NCBI GenBank assembly: GCA_035578905.1
Contig: JAQJVL010002669.1
Coordinates: forward strand, 23,176 to 87,175
Source: Stictocephala bisonia
Lineage: Eukaryota > Arthropoda > Insecta > Hemiptera > Membracidae
Direction: 5' to 3'
DNA length: 64,000 bases
The stretch's first letter is position 1; each line of letters starts with the position of its first letter. A program made the position numbers and the translations under genes. This document shows, one piece after another, positions 24,840 through 35,995 of the stretch. The notes under the pieces were generated by a model. The model searched no databases and was not told where the DNA came from. It was given only the letters and a program-made list of their open reading frames with translations.

Positions 24840-25675
24840 GGTGGGAACAGATAGTAGGTACCGAGGTTGATGAATTGGGGGACAGAAGGTAGGTACCAAG
24901 GGTGGGGAATTGGGGGACAGAAGGTAGGTACCGAGGGTGAAGAATTGTGGGACAGAAGGTAGGTACCGAGGGTGAGGATTTGGAGGACAGAAGGTAGGTA
25001 CCGAGGGTGAAGAATTGGGGGACAGAAGGTAGGTACCGAGGGTGAGGAACTGGGGGACATAAGGTAGGTACCGAGGTGAGGAATTGGGAGACAGAAGGTA
25101 GGTATCAAGGATGAGAAATTGGGGGACAGAAGGTAGGTACCGAGGGTGAGGAGTTGGGGGATATAAGGTATGTACCGAGGGTGAGGAATTGTGGGACAGA
25201 AGATAGGTACCGAGGTGAGGAATTGGGAGACAGAAGGTAGGTACCAAGGATGAGAAATTGGGGGACAGAAGGTAGGTACCGAGGGTGAGGAGTTGGGGGA
25301 TATAAGGTAGGTACCAAGGATGAGAAATTGGGGGACAGAAGGTAGGTACCGAGGGTGAGGAGTTGGGGGACAGAAGGTAGGTACCGAGGTGAGGAATTGG
25401 GAGACAGAAGGTAGGTACCAAGGATGAGAAATTGGGGGACAGAAGGTAGGTACCAAGGTGAGGAATTGGGAGACAGAAGGTAGGTACCAAGGATGAGAAA
25501 TTGGGGGACAGAAGGTAGGTACCGAGGGTGAGGAGTTGGGGATATAAGGTAGGTACCAAGGATGAGAAATTGGGGGACAGAAGGTAGGTACCGAGGGTGA
25601 GGAATTGGGGGACAGAAGGTAGGTACCGAGGGTAAGGAATTGGGGGACAGAAGGTAGGTACTGTGGGTGAGGAAC
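24840..25675. repeat. 35-bp G-rich minisatellite
   Basis: About 23 copies of a 34-35-bp unit. Its 'ggtacc' anchor is at 24857, 24892, 24927 and so on, followed by G-rich 'gagggtgaggaattgggggacagaag'-type sequence. The plus strand is strongly purine-rich with repeated runs of three to five Gs. The three long minus-strand ORFs here (up to 338 codons) are one repeat read in three frames and are not genes. Confidence 0.92.
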
Positions 25676-26792
25676 AACTACAATAACATCTAATAAGAAA
25701 AGGAATTGCGTTGGTGATCTGAATTGAAACTTTAAATAGGATATTTAATTTCAATTGTAAATTTACACACATCAGGCAAAAAAAGGGTAAGTGAGTACTT
25801 TACAAAATATAGTTAGTGTATTTCTGGTCTCAAATACACTTTAAAAACCTTGAAAAGTATTACAACACATATTGATTTTCTATTAAAGTGTGAATATGTA
25901 TAAAATACGTATACATTTTTAGAAGTATTATGTAATTAGCAGAATGTTTGGTGTAGAACAGGTGGGTACATAAGGTGGAGAGAAGATGAGTACAGAAAGT
26001 GGGGAAAAGCTTTGTACATATGGTGGGAAACAGGTGGATACAGAAGGTGGGAATCTGCTGGGTTCAGAAGATGGCAACACGTGGCTACAGAAGTAAGATA
26101 CAGCTGGTTAAAGGAGGTAGGGAACAGAATTTTACAGCAGGTTGATACAGAAGGTGAGGTTCATATATCAACAGAAGATGGCAACATGTAGGTACAGAAG
26201 TATCAACAACATATGCTATTTATTTTCCAATGGTTTAGAGATATTTATTTCTAAGTCATAAATATGTTACATATTATATTACGGTTCATACACGGAAAAG
26301 CCTAAAGGGTTCATACTCATTTTAATCTTGGTGTTGGGAGCAATCTTATTAATTCTTGCAAATGTACATGACGTTAGCAAAAATATGTTCAGTTGGAATA
26401 AGTGTAAAGAAATCAACATCTGAATACAAACAATATCTTGAAAACAGTTTCACTGATCTCATTTGAAAGAAACCCATTCCTTATAATAACGTAGTATTCA
26501 ATTTATAATATTATAATTTTATTTCTTATTAAAAATTGTGTTAAAAGAGTTAAGACAAATAATGGTTTGCTTAAACACACTTTTGCACTAACGATAAATG
26601 AACTTTTATTCATTTGTGTAATAAAATATGCAATTTTTATTTTCAGCAGTTTTCTATTTACACTTAATTGTATTAATCACAAAAATAATTACGAGTACGT
26701 TATGCTATGGTAAACTTGATTTAATATATGAGTTCGTTCACCACACGAGTTTTTTTCAGTAAAAGATCACGTGAAAATATTCCTCATTATCA
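25676..26792. other. Intergenic DNA with a degenerate minisatellite
   Basis: At about 25955-26215 a loose repeat of the type 'gtgggtacataaggtggagaa' occurs, probably related to the neighbouring G-rich array. The remainder is AT-rich and, from about 26370, is the 3' flank of gene B, similar in outline to the flank of gene A. Confidence 0.5.
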
Positions 26793-27479
26793 TTAGATGT
26801 CGAACACATACCTTTTGCAACCCTTGTACCCGTTGCCTCCGAAAGTGTTAAGTACTACGTTCAACACGGCTTTTTTAGCAACTTGTTTCGTCACTTTAGT
26901 AAAATCATCTTGTATCATAGGCAATCCAGCATCTGTTGCAAAGGACGTCAGGACGGTTTTGGCTGATTCCTTCTGTGTAACAGACATACGCGCAATGTCT
27001 TTGAATTGATACATTGGAATTAGCGTTTCATTTGAGAAGGTTTTGAATTCAACCTCTGCCAATAAAGCACATTGCTGGTTAGGTTTGGTAACTATACGGA
27101 AATTGACCTTTACCAGCATGGCCGTGAGCACAAAAGCAATATTTCCCTCCACTTTTGCTTCACTAAGCTTCATAATGAATGGCTCTCTCACAACACCCAA
27201 CTCGCTGGAAAAAATAAACTCCAGTTTATCATCACTTGGAAAAAGCTCAATATTCTCAAATTTAAAATTTAAAGTAGTGATTTTTCCTGAGAAAATAGTT
27301 AATGATACATTCTCATGCTTGTAGGACTTGTTTGATGTATCTTGTAGCTTTTGTTTGAATTCAGTGCTCATTACATCTGCTAGTTTCTTACCAAAGTCAT
27401 ACGGGCCAATGATTGCAGAAATAAAACTACTGAATGTATTGAGTATGAGTAGAAAACTGATTAAAAATATGCCTTGCAT
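26793..27479 (-). CDS. Secreted protein, family unknown, copy B
   Basis: Intact 228-residue paralogue of the protein at 553-1242. It has the same signal-peptide style (MQGIFLISFLLILNTFSSFISA), the same IIGPY start to the mature chain, two conserved cysteines and the same GYKGCKRYVF C-terminal motif. The middle (residues about 40-120) is strongly diverged while the ends are conserved. The start at 27479 is the first true ATG and aligns with copy A. A longer frame to 27491 has no upstream ATG. It is single-exon with a duplicated promoter region. Uneven divergence would fit selection on the central part, but that is inference. Confidence 0.82.
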   Translation of the reverse strand: MQGIFLISFLLILNTFSSFISAIIGPYDFGKKLADVMSTEFKQKLQDTSNKSYKHENVSLTIFSGKITTLNFKFENIELFPSDDKLEFIFSSELGVVREPFIMKLSEAKVEGNIAFVLTAMLVKVNFRIVTKPNQQCALLAEVEFKTFSNETLIPMYQFKDIARMSVTQKESAKTVLTSFATDAGLPMIQDDFTKVTKQVAKKAVLNVVLNTFGGNGYKGCKRYVFDI

Positions 27480-27526
27480 TGTGATTGTCACTTTGAATAA
27501 TTAAAAACTACTATTAATAAGTATGG

Positions 27527-27532
27527 AATATA
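27527..27532 (-). promoter_or_regulatory. Possible TATA box of gene B
   Basis: Minus-strand TATATT about 48 bases upstream of the ATG, in the same relative position as in copy A (1289-1294). Weak evidence by itself; conservation in both copies gives it some support. Confidence 0.35.
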
Positions 27533-27965
27533 ATACTCCTAAGCCAAGCCACTGAACATGAATAATTTTGCTTTTCTTCGTACAGTAATCATATTTACCA
27601 TTGCATTGTCTTCTACAACTCAAGCTCTTCAAAACTTAATTGCTTTTATTTGATTACAGTAGTGGTTGATTGAAAAGCTGTTAATTAAATATTTTATGAA
27701 ATACTTAACACAATTATATGCCGGTCATTAATCATCTTGTAATGTAAAACGTAGACTAGAGCTAGTGTCTATGTCAGACTTATAGTGATTGCAAGTGCTA
27801 TAATTAGAGATTGCAAGGTCTAGCTTGGCTCTTATTTCTTTACCTATTTAGAATGTATACACACACAATACGAAGAATTTCTTTGAATTTCCATCCAATA
27901 TTTGACTGTATTCAAGTACAAATGTCGTGAAGTTCCGCAATTTTTCATTTCATATTTTCTTTAAT

Positions 27966-28502
27966 AAACCATCCAATTAACATCAGTGTTTCAAAATATT
28001 TTGGGGTTATTAAGTGCCCTATTCACGTTTACTATTTATTTAAGAAGAAATTCCACTGGATAGTACATTTGTTCTTTAGCTTTTCAACTTTATACCCCTT
28101 AAAGGGTGAACTACAGACTGATTGCTAGGTAAGATACCTTGGACCACGCATCCGCAGTCCTGAACCTGAGTCCATGATCAATTTAACTGTACAAAGAATT
28201 AAAGTTTAGCATTTACTTATTCATTTATTGGAAAATATAATATGGAAATTAAATTTTTTACCCTCAATCTAATAAAATCTTTGCAATGAAATACAGAATT
28301 TACAAGAATATAAATAAATAATGCATACTAGGGGGCACCCCTCCACGCATCACGTACCAACCCCGTTACTCGCTCCGCTCCAGACTCTTGGACCTTAAGC
28401 CTCGTTCTGTGATTTAAAATATTATTAGGTATATAAGTAATATACACCTATACAATTACATAATATACCTATACAATTATATATAGTAGTTTCGGCAAAA
28501 AA
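27966..28502. other. Unassigned intergenic DNA
   Basis: Non-coding sequence between the duplicated upstream region of gene B and the LINE. A small GC-rich patch at 28330-28400 has no recognisable meaning. Confidence 0.4.
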
Positions 28503-28535
28503 TTTTCAATAAATAAAATCTATGAAACCATTAGG

Positions 28536-29129
28536 ATGTTGAAGCGAAATGTAAATGTAAGAACTGAACAAATAATACAATCAAACAAAAACAAGCTAAA
28601 TGTAAAGTTAAAATCACTTAAAAAATTAACTTTGCTGTCTGATAGCCACGGTCGTGATCTACGCCACTTGCTACAATACGAGTTGGGAGATAAATGGGAA
28701 GTGCACAGTGTAGTGAAACCCAATGCAAAGTGGGAGCATGTAGCGAGTGACCTAGATCATGAAGCATCTAAACTAAACCACAACGATTGCCTCATATTTC
28801 TAAGTGGCACAAATAACATAGAATTAGGAACTGAGTTCAATGTAAAGTCATATGTGCAGAAATTAGCTGACAAAACCAAAAATACAAATACCATCTTATG
28901 TACAATTCCACTGAGGTATGACAAACCTAGGTTAAACTATAAAATAAGAAAATTCAACATCGAGCTTGTTATTGAGTCATTAAAATTCGAGCATATCAAA
29001 GTTCTCTCAACCGCAAATATATCTGTAAATAACTATACTCTTCATAGGCTACACTTAAACAACAGGGGTAAGCAACATCTTTGTAAAATAATGGCTAACA
29101 AAACTCAAGAGCCAGCTTTAAACAAATAA
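28536..29129 (+). CDS. LINE ORF1 with SGNH/GDSL esterase-like domain
   Basis: A 197-residue uninterrupted frame. Near residue 34 the motif LLSDSHGRDL matches block I of SGNH hydrolases (nucleophile Ser in SDSHGR). SGTNNIE near residue 89 matches block III (GxND-like, oxyanion Asn), and LHRLHLNNRGKQHL near residue 168 matches block V (catalytic His). ORF1 esterases of this kind are described for CR1-like LINEs, and their exact role in retrotransposition is unsettled. The first ATG is probably internal because the frame continues upstream. No PHD finger is visible, which is expected if the 5' part was lost. Confidence 0.75.
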   Translation: MLKRNVNVRTEQIIQSNKNKLNVKLKSLKKLTLLSDSHGRDLRHLLQYELGDKWEVHSVVKPNAKWEHVASDLDHEASKLNHNDCLIFLSGTNNIELGTEFNVKSYVQKLADKTKNTNTILCTIPLRYDKPRLNYKIRKFNIELVIESLKFEHIKVLSTANISVNNYTLHRLHLNNRGKQHLCKIMANKTQEPALNK

Positions 29130-29130
29130 C

Positions 29131-32042
29131 TAATGACAAAGAAAAATGTTCCGCTAACACAGTTAGAAGTTACAACCTTGATAATTCACTTGACGGCTGG
29201 TATCATTTGAATAATAGCGAAAACCTAAAAGTTTTACACCTTAACATACAGTATATAAGAAGAAAGATCGATTTAATCACAGTATTTTTATAAATAGAAC
29301 AACCTGATTTAGTGGTCTTAAGTGAACACGGATTAAAAAAAGAAGAACTTCTAAGCATTAATTTTCAACAGTACAATGTTGTTAGTGAGTTCTCAAGGTG
29401 TGAACACAAAGGTGGTGGCCTAGTAATATTATCTAAACGTTCATTGAGCGTAAATATATTAAATGTACATATGTATTGTAAAGAGATGACATTTGAATCA
29501 GCAGGAGTTGAAGTAATTTTGCGTAATAATGTAAAAGGACTTATATTTGGCATATATAGACCGCCGTACTATTCAAATGTAAATAGTTTTTTTGATAATT
29601 TATATAAGATGTTGTCAAGGTATCTAGTGACGAAAGAAAATTTGTGTTTGGTAGTTGGAGACTTAAATGTAAATTGGTTGGATCATAATGCTGAGACTAA
29701 CAGATTAAAAGATTTAATGAGAAAATTTAATTTAAAACAACATGTGCACTTGCCAACAAGGGTAACAGGTTCTTCTTCAACGCTGATCGATCATGTATTA
29801 TCCAATGCAGGCTCACATATTTTACAAGTGGACGTTGTAGGGACCGGTCTATCGGATCACTTCGCGCAAAATATCACGCTTACATTTCAAACCCCTCCGC
29901 TGAAAAACACAACCCCACGTGAAAACACCCGCACTGCGGTAAACAACACTAGCCCGGACAACCTCAGATTGTTGAATAACCTACTTAGCAATGAACACTG
30001 GGATTCAGTCATAAATAACTCTGAAGCCGAAAATAAATTCGAAAATTTTATAAATATTTTTAAATACCATTTCTCGATAGCATGTCCAGTAAAAAATAAA
30101 TTGACTGGAAAGGTTAAAAATAAAATGCATTGGATCACAAAAGGCATTATTATTTCATCAAAAAAACTTAAAGAACTCGGTTATAGAAAAAAACAAACAA
30201 ATCAACCCAATTTTTAGAATATTGTAAACAATATAAAAAAACGTATCGCAAAACTATAAGAGCAGCAAAAGCGGCTCACCTGTATGTCTGATGAATACTG
30301 ATAACGTTTCAAAAGAAGCGTGGTCATTAATAGACAGCGACAGGAGCAAAAGACCGACTTTGTTACCCGCTGATATGCCGACTCCTAACGAACTAAATTA
30401 TTATTTTGCAAATATTGGTAAACATAAACATTCAACGATAACAGAGCCGAAAATACAGTCAATGTCAGATAAAACCTGCTCTAATACACTTATGCTCATG
30501 CCTACAGACCCCAGTGAAATTTACAAAATAATTATGCAACTGAAGAATTCAAATGCCTCCGGTTACGATGGCATATCACACAAAGTGGTTCGTCACTGTG
30601 CAAGGGCCTTATCAGTTCCTTTAACAGATATTATAAATTCATCTTTGACACAAGGATTGTTTCCACAGAGTATGAAACAAGCTATTGTACGTCCTATATA
30701 TAAAGATGGGATTAAGAATAGCCCGTCGAGCTATCGTCCCATAGCCAACGTTTCAACATTTTCTAAAATATACGAGCATGTATTTGCAAGTAGATTAATT
30801 AATTTTATGTTTTACCATAACTTGTTATGTAAGGAACAGTACGGCTTTGTGAGGGGGAGAAATACCACTGACGCTATGGTAGATATCGCAACAAACGCTA
30901 TAACAGCACTTGACAAAAACCTCAAAACAGTAGGAGTATTCTTGGACTTGCAAAAGGCATTTGACTGTCTCGAACATAAGGTGCTTTTTGATAGACTCCA
31001 CAACCTTGGAGTTCGGGGAGTAGCTCTAGAATGGATCAAGTCCTATTTACATAGTAGACAACAATGCGTGAACATTAAAAATACGAAATCAAGCTATTTA
31101 AAACTAGAATTTGGAATTCCTCAAGGCTCAGTTTTAGGGCCAATACTTTTTACAATATATACAAACAGTCTAACGTCAAATTTTCCAAATTCACAAATCA
31201 CTATGTATGCGGACGATATAGCACTACTTTTAAAAAACACAACAATGGAAAACCTAGAATTTAATAGCTTTTTAGAACTGTCTAATCTGTATCAATATTT
31301 AAATAAAAATAATTTGCACGTAAATCCTAATAAAACTAAGACCATTATTTTCTCTAGCCGTAACAACACTTTTGATACCGACCCTTTAATTATTATGAAT
31401 GATTTTGAATTTCCCTCCGAAAATAACGTTAAATACTTAGGACTAATTTTTGACAAGAACTTTTCATGGTCAGACTACATTAATACACTATGTTCAAGAG
31501 TATCTACACAATTATTTTTACTAGGCAGATATTCGAAATACCACAACTACTCTCTTTCCCGGCTTATTTATACATCTCTCATAGAGTCGAGACTGAGGTA
31601 CGGAATAGTGCTGTGGGGCTCAGCTTCCTGTACTGAGCTCCTACGAGTATTTCGACTCCAGAAAAGGGCTATACGTATAATGGCAGGTGTGCATACACGA
31701 ATATCATGTAAAAAATACTTTAAATCTTTCCAAATTTTTACTCTTCCTTCGTTGTACATTTATGAAATGTTAGTATACTACATTACTAAGGTTGATTCTA
31801 TTCAAACCGGCTCAGATGTTCACACGTACAACACTAGAGCCCGCGACTTGCATAGACAGACCCCCCACAGATTACAACATGCGTCTGCTCTACCTCAAAA
31901 TATGGGACCAAAATTATTTAATAATTTACCCAGAAATATGCGTATGGAGTCAAATCAACATAAATTTAAAAAAAAGCTAAAAAATTATCTATTAAACAGA
32001 GCCTGTTACTCTCTTGACGAGTTCTTCCTAAATCCACCATAA
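29131..32042 (+). pseudogene. LINE ORF2 (APE endonuclease-reverse transcriptase)
   Basis: Endonuclease domain from about 29224: NLKVLHLNIQ, GIYRPP, VVGDLNVNW and a final TGLSDH block. RT from about 30530 shows SGYDGIS, PSSYRPIANVS, FLDLQKAFDCLEH, GIPQGSVLGP and the catalytic MYADDIALL, followed by VKYLGLIFDKNFSW and SRLRYGIVLWG. The 583-codon RT frame (30291-32042) is intact. The endonuclease has a TAA near 29292 and a frameshift around 30210-30290. With so few lesions the copy is moderately young. Confidence 0.88.
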
Positions 32043-32150
32043 ATGTCAATTGGAATATTATGTTTTATTGATTCATTGTTATTAATTTTATTTCTTAGTA
32101 TAAGTGACGAATGTAATACAATTGTATATATTGTCAATTTGCATAATAAA

Positions 32151-32173
32151 GAATTTGAATTTGAATTTGAATA
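32151..32173 (+). repeat. LINE 3' tail, (GAATTT)n
   Basis: Almost four units of GAATTT just after an AATAAA signal at 32144-32149. It marks the 3' end of the LINE. Confidence 0.85.
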
Positions 32174-32317
32174 ATATATATGGTTCAAGTAAAACCATGA
32201 TACGTAAATTTATTTACAGTGGTTCATTCACTGTACTTGCGTTGGTATCTATTTATTGATTAAATTATTGAAATTAGTTTATTTATCCGTTAAACATCAT
32301 TTATTAGGCTAAGCTAC

Positions 32318-32390
32318 TGCAAGGTCGTGCGAACCGGTTGCCGGCTTTGAGCTGAGTTGGAGATAGCACTGGTTCGAATCCGTCCTAGAC
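32318..32390 (+). other. tRNA-like / possible SINE head
   Basis: Contains a perfect B-box-like GGTTCGAATCC near 32372-32382 and an A-box-like stretch about 35 bases upstream. The T-stem pairs only partly and no full cloverleaf with acceptor stem can be drawn. It is therefore more likely a tRNA-derived SINE head or a tRNA relic than a working tRNA gene. Confidence 0.3.
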
Positions 32391-32894
32391 TGTAACATTT
32401 ATCAATAATATTCACCTTCTATTGTACTGGTTCGCTCCCTTTCTCAGTCTGAATAAGTTCCTCGCACATATAATAATAATCTTTATATCCTCAATTATGA
32501 ATTTACTTATGTAATAAAATATACTTCTACATCTACCACTCAATAAAACCAGTAATTTAAATCACAATGCAAGACTTAAGGAAATACATAGGGCTCCTGA
32601 GGTAAAGCCTGTTTAGGGGTTCCATCACATAGGATGCTATCAGTTTCGTTACCACAAACCAATCAAAACAAAAGTTTGCAATTTACATTAATTAATAATA
32701 TGTTGCACACTACACTGTAAATATGAATTTGATTTAACAACAACAAACAATAATTATACATGAGCAATACTGACAACTGACAATATACAATACAAATTCT
32801 CTACAATGAACAACATATCAAACAATCTTCACATTAAAAAAAATTCAACCTGTCCAATACATTCAAAGAAAACTCACAGCATTTTCATTAGTAA

Positions 32895-33165
32895 CTACTT
32901 AACATAAATAAATCCATTGTCATCAAAAGTAAATAACCAATTCTTAAGACATTTTTAAATTTAGTATAAATTGCTTCATTCTTAATATTTATTGGTAATT
33001 TGTTATACATTTAAGGCGCAACAAAATCAAAAGGTTGTCTATAATATGTCAAATATGGTCTTGGTATAATATATTTACTTGCGTTTCTTAGTTTTTTTTT
33101 ATATGACCCTTCGTTTCTGGGAAAATGTCCATTTCTTTTATAAAATAAAGACAAGACTTTAAAAA
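32895..33165 (-). pseudogene. LINE ORF2 C-terminal fragment
   Basis: Minus-strand translation gives YIIPRPYLTYYRQPFDFVAP, MYNKLPINIKNE, then after one frame change KNWLFTFDDNGFIYVK and a stop at 32895-32897. This is the characteristic end of CR1-type ORF2 (arginine-rich, 'NxLPxxIK', 'xKxxLxxWLF'). It has stops and a frameshift and is dead. Confidence 0.6.
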
Positions 33166-34610
33166 CAAACAGGTGTCTAAGGGGAAAGAGCCTCAGCTAT
33201 AAGTATCAGTAGTATATAAGCAATGGGCATACTAAGGTTAAGAAGGAGGTCGGCCTCTCCTTAAAAATAGACGCTACTATAAAAATAGATAATAATACAT
33301 TACCTTCATCCTAAATAAGCATTATTTAAACGTTACACCCAATGTTGTTTATTTATTTATTCTCAATATGCCAATCGTCAAAATATGGACTGATATGACA
33401 TAATGAGTACTAAAATCACCTCGATATACTGTATCCACCTACATAACTCAGCCCATACCACTCCTGAGAGATCACCTACCTTCCCAATACATAAGACCTT
33501 TGAAATACCACCCACCTACCCAACACACATGGGCTGTCTGTCTACCAAACACCAATGACTCTTGATATTCCACCTAACCACCAAACATACATGACTCGTA
33601 ATTAAGCACTCACCACCCTCTCCACACAAGATTCATTAGGACACACCCTACAACCACAACTAATTTACACCTACCCACCCACCAACAGACAAGACTCCTT
33701 CAAATCTACTCATCTACCATACAAACACTAATACTTGGTACTTATTAAAATTTAGATTACATATTGTAGATTCTATCTCAATTAATAGTAAAGTTTACTT
33801 TATGTGTTACAGCATCGACCGTTAATTTTGTAAAGATGTTGTTATGTTCTTAATATGATTACAATAAACTATAATTTAATTAATTCTATTTATACTTCTG
33901 ACATTTTTAAAGAAGCAAATTGTTTAGCAATCTATCTTGTAAAACTATATAAAACGTGTACTTCCTGTCACTCACCAACCGTTGCTCTGTGAAGTCCACT
34001 CAGTCCAATGATTCTCGAGCACTTCTCTAATCTTAACCGCTTCCAAGTCTTTGCTACAGTTCACTGCTTTTTGTTTTATTGCCATAGTTTTATTTAAACA
34101 TACATATTCTTACATTATTTATATCAATAAAACTGTGTTTAATCTGTATAACATTTTTAAATATAACCTTATAAAAAAGATTTTCTTACATATATATTTT
34201 TACCGTTCAAATATTACCAAATACGCTGAAAGTACTTAATAATAACTAAATAAACAATTATTTAGTGACTTTAAAAAAATCTATTAACTTTTAACCTGTA
34301 ACACTGTAAACCTTGCATTAATACTTTTGTACTTAAATACAATGATGTACCGTTGATTTTTTCTTTATTTATTTTTCTTTATTCACATTGAACGGTAGGT
34401 TTAGAATTAATTTAACTAAAGACTTTTGCTTTTCGTAGTTAGAGATAACCTCCTAATGATTATTTTCTAATTAAGATGCTTAATTTATCCTTTTATTTCT
34501 ACTGATATTTTAACACATTATTCATCTTTAAGATACTCTGTTTTCACTGACAGTAATTTGACTTACAGTACAGTAATACAGTTTACACTATTCATAAACA
34601 GTAACTTATA
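33166..34610. other. Intergenic DNA, left flank of the Polinton
   Basis: At about 33420-33730 lies a degenerate 'ccacctacc...acaagactcct' C-rich minisatellite. It reappears in inverted orientation inside the Polinton at about 39090-39620. Otherwise AT-rich. The 62-codon ORF at 34051-34239 has no recognisable features. Confidence 0.5.
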
Positions 34611-34616
34611 GACAGT
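34611..34616. repeat. Polinton target site duplication, left
   Basis: GACAGT immediately before the element's AGTAGTGAAATAGGG terminus. The same six bases follow the other end at 46655-46660. A 6-bp TSD is the hallmark of Polinton/Maverick integration by a retroviral-type integrase. Confidence 0.9.
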
Positions 34617-34739
34617 AGTAGTGAAATAGGGACAGTATTAGATCCAGGTCTCTATAGTATCACGGAAAATGAAGGCGCTACCTTTTAATTAATTAATTAT
34701 ATATTTAAAAATGAAGGCGCTACCTGCAATACAGTATTG

Positions 34740-35435
34740 AAATGCGGGACTTGCCTACTAAAACATGAAGGCGCTTTTTATTTATTAATAAATACACTGT
34801 TAGCCTACCTATTTAAATTAATTTTTTATTTAATTTTTCTCAACTTTTTAATAAATACACTGTTAACCTAGCTTTATTATATAACATACACTGTTAGCCT
34901 ACCTATTTAATTAATTTTTTATTTAATTTATATCATTTTTTGTAATAAATACACTCTTAACCTAACTTTTTTCATGTTATACTATATAAAATGCACTTTT
35001 TTGTCCAATATTTTCCATGTACGTACTTAACACTCTAGGCAACCCGCAATACACGTTTTATTTAAAAATTAAGGGGCACCTATTATTTATATTAATTATT
35101 TACTTCTTTTTTTATTTTTATTTAATACACCGTTACCTACCTATACTTATCTATCTAATCATGGTTGTGTACGTACTTAAGACCCTAGGCAACCTGCAAT
35201 ACACGTTTTATTTCAAAATTAAGGGGCAGCTATTTATATTAATTATTTACTTCTTTTTTATTTTTATTTAATACACCGTTACCTATACTTACCTATCTAA
35301 TCATGGTTGTGTACGTACTTAAGACCCTAGGCAACCCGCAATACACGTTTTTATAAAAATTAAGGGGCAGCTATTTATATTAATTATTTACTTCTTTTTT
35401 TATTTTTATTTAATACACTGTTACATACGAGGCCT
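34740..35435. repeat. Tandem repeats inside the TIR
   Basis: First block (about 34785-34985): two to three copies of a ~65-100-bp unit built on 'aataaatacactgttagcctacc'. Second block (35015-35435): three copies of a ~145-bp unit starting 'gtacgtacttaa...ctaggcaacc' and ending in a T-rich stretch. The same blocks occur mirrored at about 45840-46530. Their small ORFs are repeat by-products. Confidence 0.8.
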
Positions 35436-35773
35436 ACTGTTGTACGGTGGCCGAGCTTTATCGCTGTTATCACATCACTTGACCTCTAAGGTTAGCATGT
35501 GGTTGATATGCACGTGGAGCGTCCATGCGGTGCTGATTAATGTAACACTGACCTCAAAGGTCAACCCATGGCTGTTATCACATCCGCTTCCATTACCACA
35601 AGCATTGTTTTACATCCCATGTCTTGCACAATCTCTTTTAACGTAATCGGAGTTTCATGTCTGGACAGGCGCGTGACCTAATTGCCCCAACAGTACTACA
35701 CAGGATGACGTAATCAGAGTTTCAGTCTGGACAGGCGCGTGACCCAATTGCCCCCCCCTCCCTTATCCATCCC

Positions 35774-35839
35774 TATATAAACGACCAACACATTCAATCT
35801 TGCTCACTTCTGCTCTTGCGCTCGTACTGATCAGACGTG
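35774..35839 (+). promoter_or_regulatory. Core promoter of left PolB (TATA-Inr-DPE)
   Basis: TATATAA starts at 35774. TCACTT (initiator-like, A+1 at 35806) lies 32 bases downstream, and AGACGTG, a close match to the DPE consensus, starts at 35833, exactly +28. All three spacings match arthropod RNA polymerase II promoters. The predicted leader to the ATG at 35996 is 190 bases. Confidence 0.7.
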
Positions 35840-35995
35840 TCCTCACTTTGCTCCTACTCGATATTAAATACAATTACCTTGTAATTTATATTTTGACCTT
35901 TGTTCTTTGTGTGGTATTTTGAATTTGTCTTAATATTACCAAGCTTATCTTGTAAAGTAAATTAACGTTTGTAATTTTCCGTTTAATTACCAAAT

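Larger units (their letters stand above)
28503..32173 (+). mobile_element. CR1-type LINE, 5'-truncated
   Basis: Two-ORF LINE: ORF1 with an esterase-like domain (28536-29129), ORF2 with endonuclease and reverse transcriptase (29131-32042), a 110-base 3' UTR with AATAAA, and a tail of GAATTT repeats. An ORF1 esterase and a short-repeat tail instead of poly(A) are known for CR1-like elements. The ORF1 frame is open back to 28503 without its beginning, so the 5' end is truncated. A few stops and frameshifts disable ORF2. Confidence 0.85.

Noticed and set aside
24756..25772. Long minus-strand ORFs (338, 212 and 190 codons), Pro/Ser/Tyr-rich, resembling a repetitive protein
   Set aside because: They are three frames of the same 35-bp minisatellite; a 35-bp unit without stops keeps all frames open by chance.
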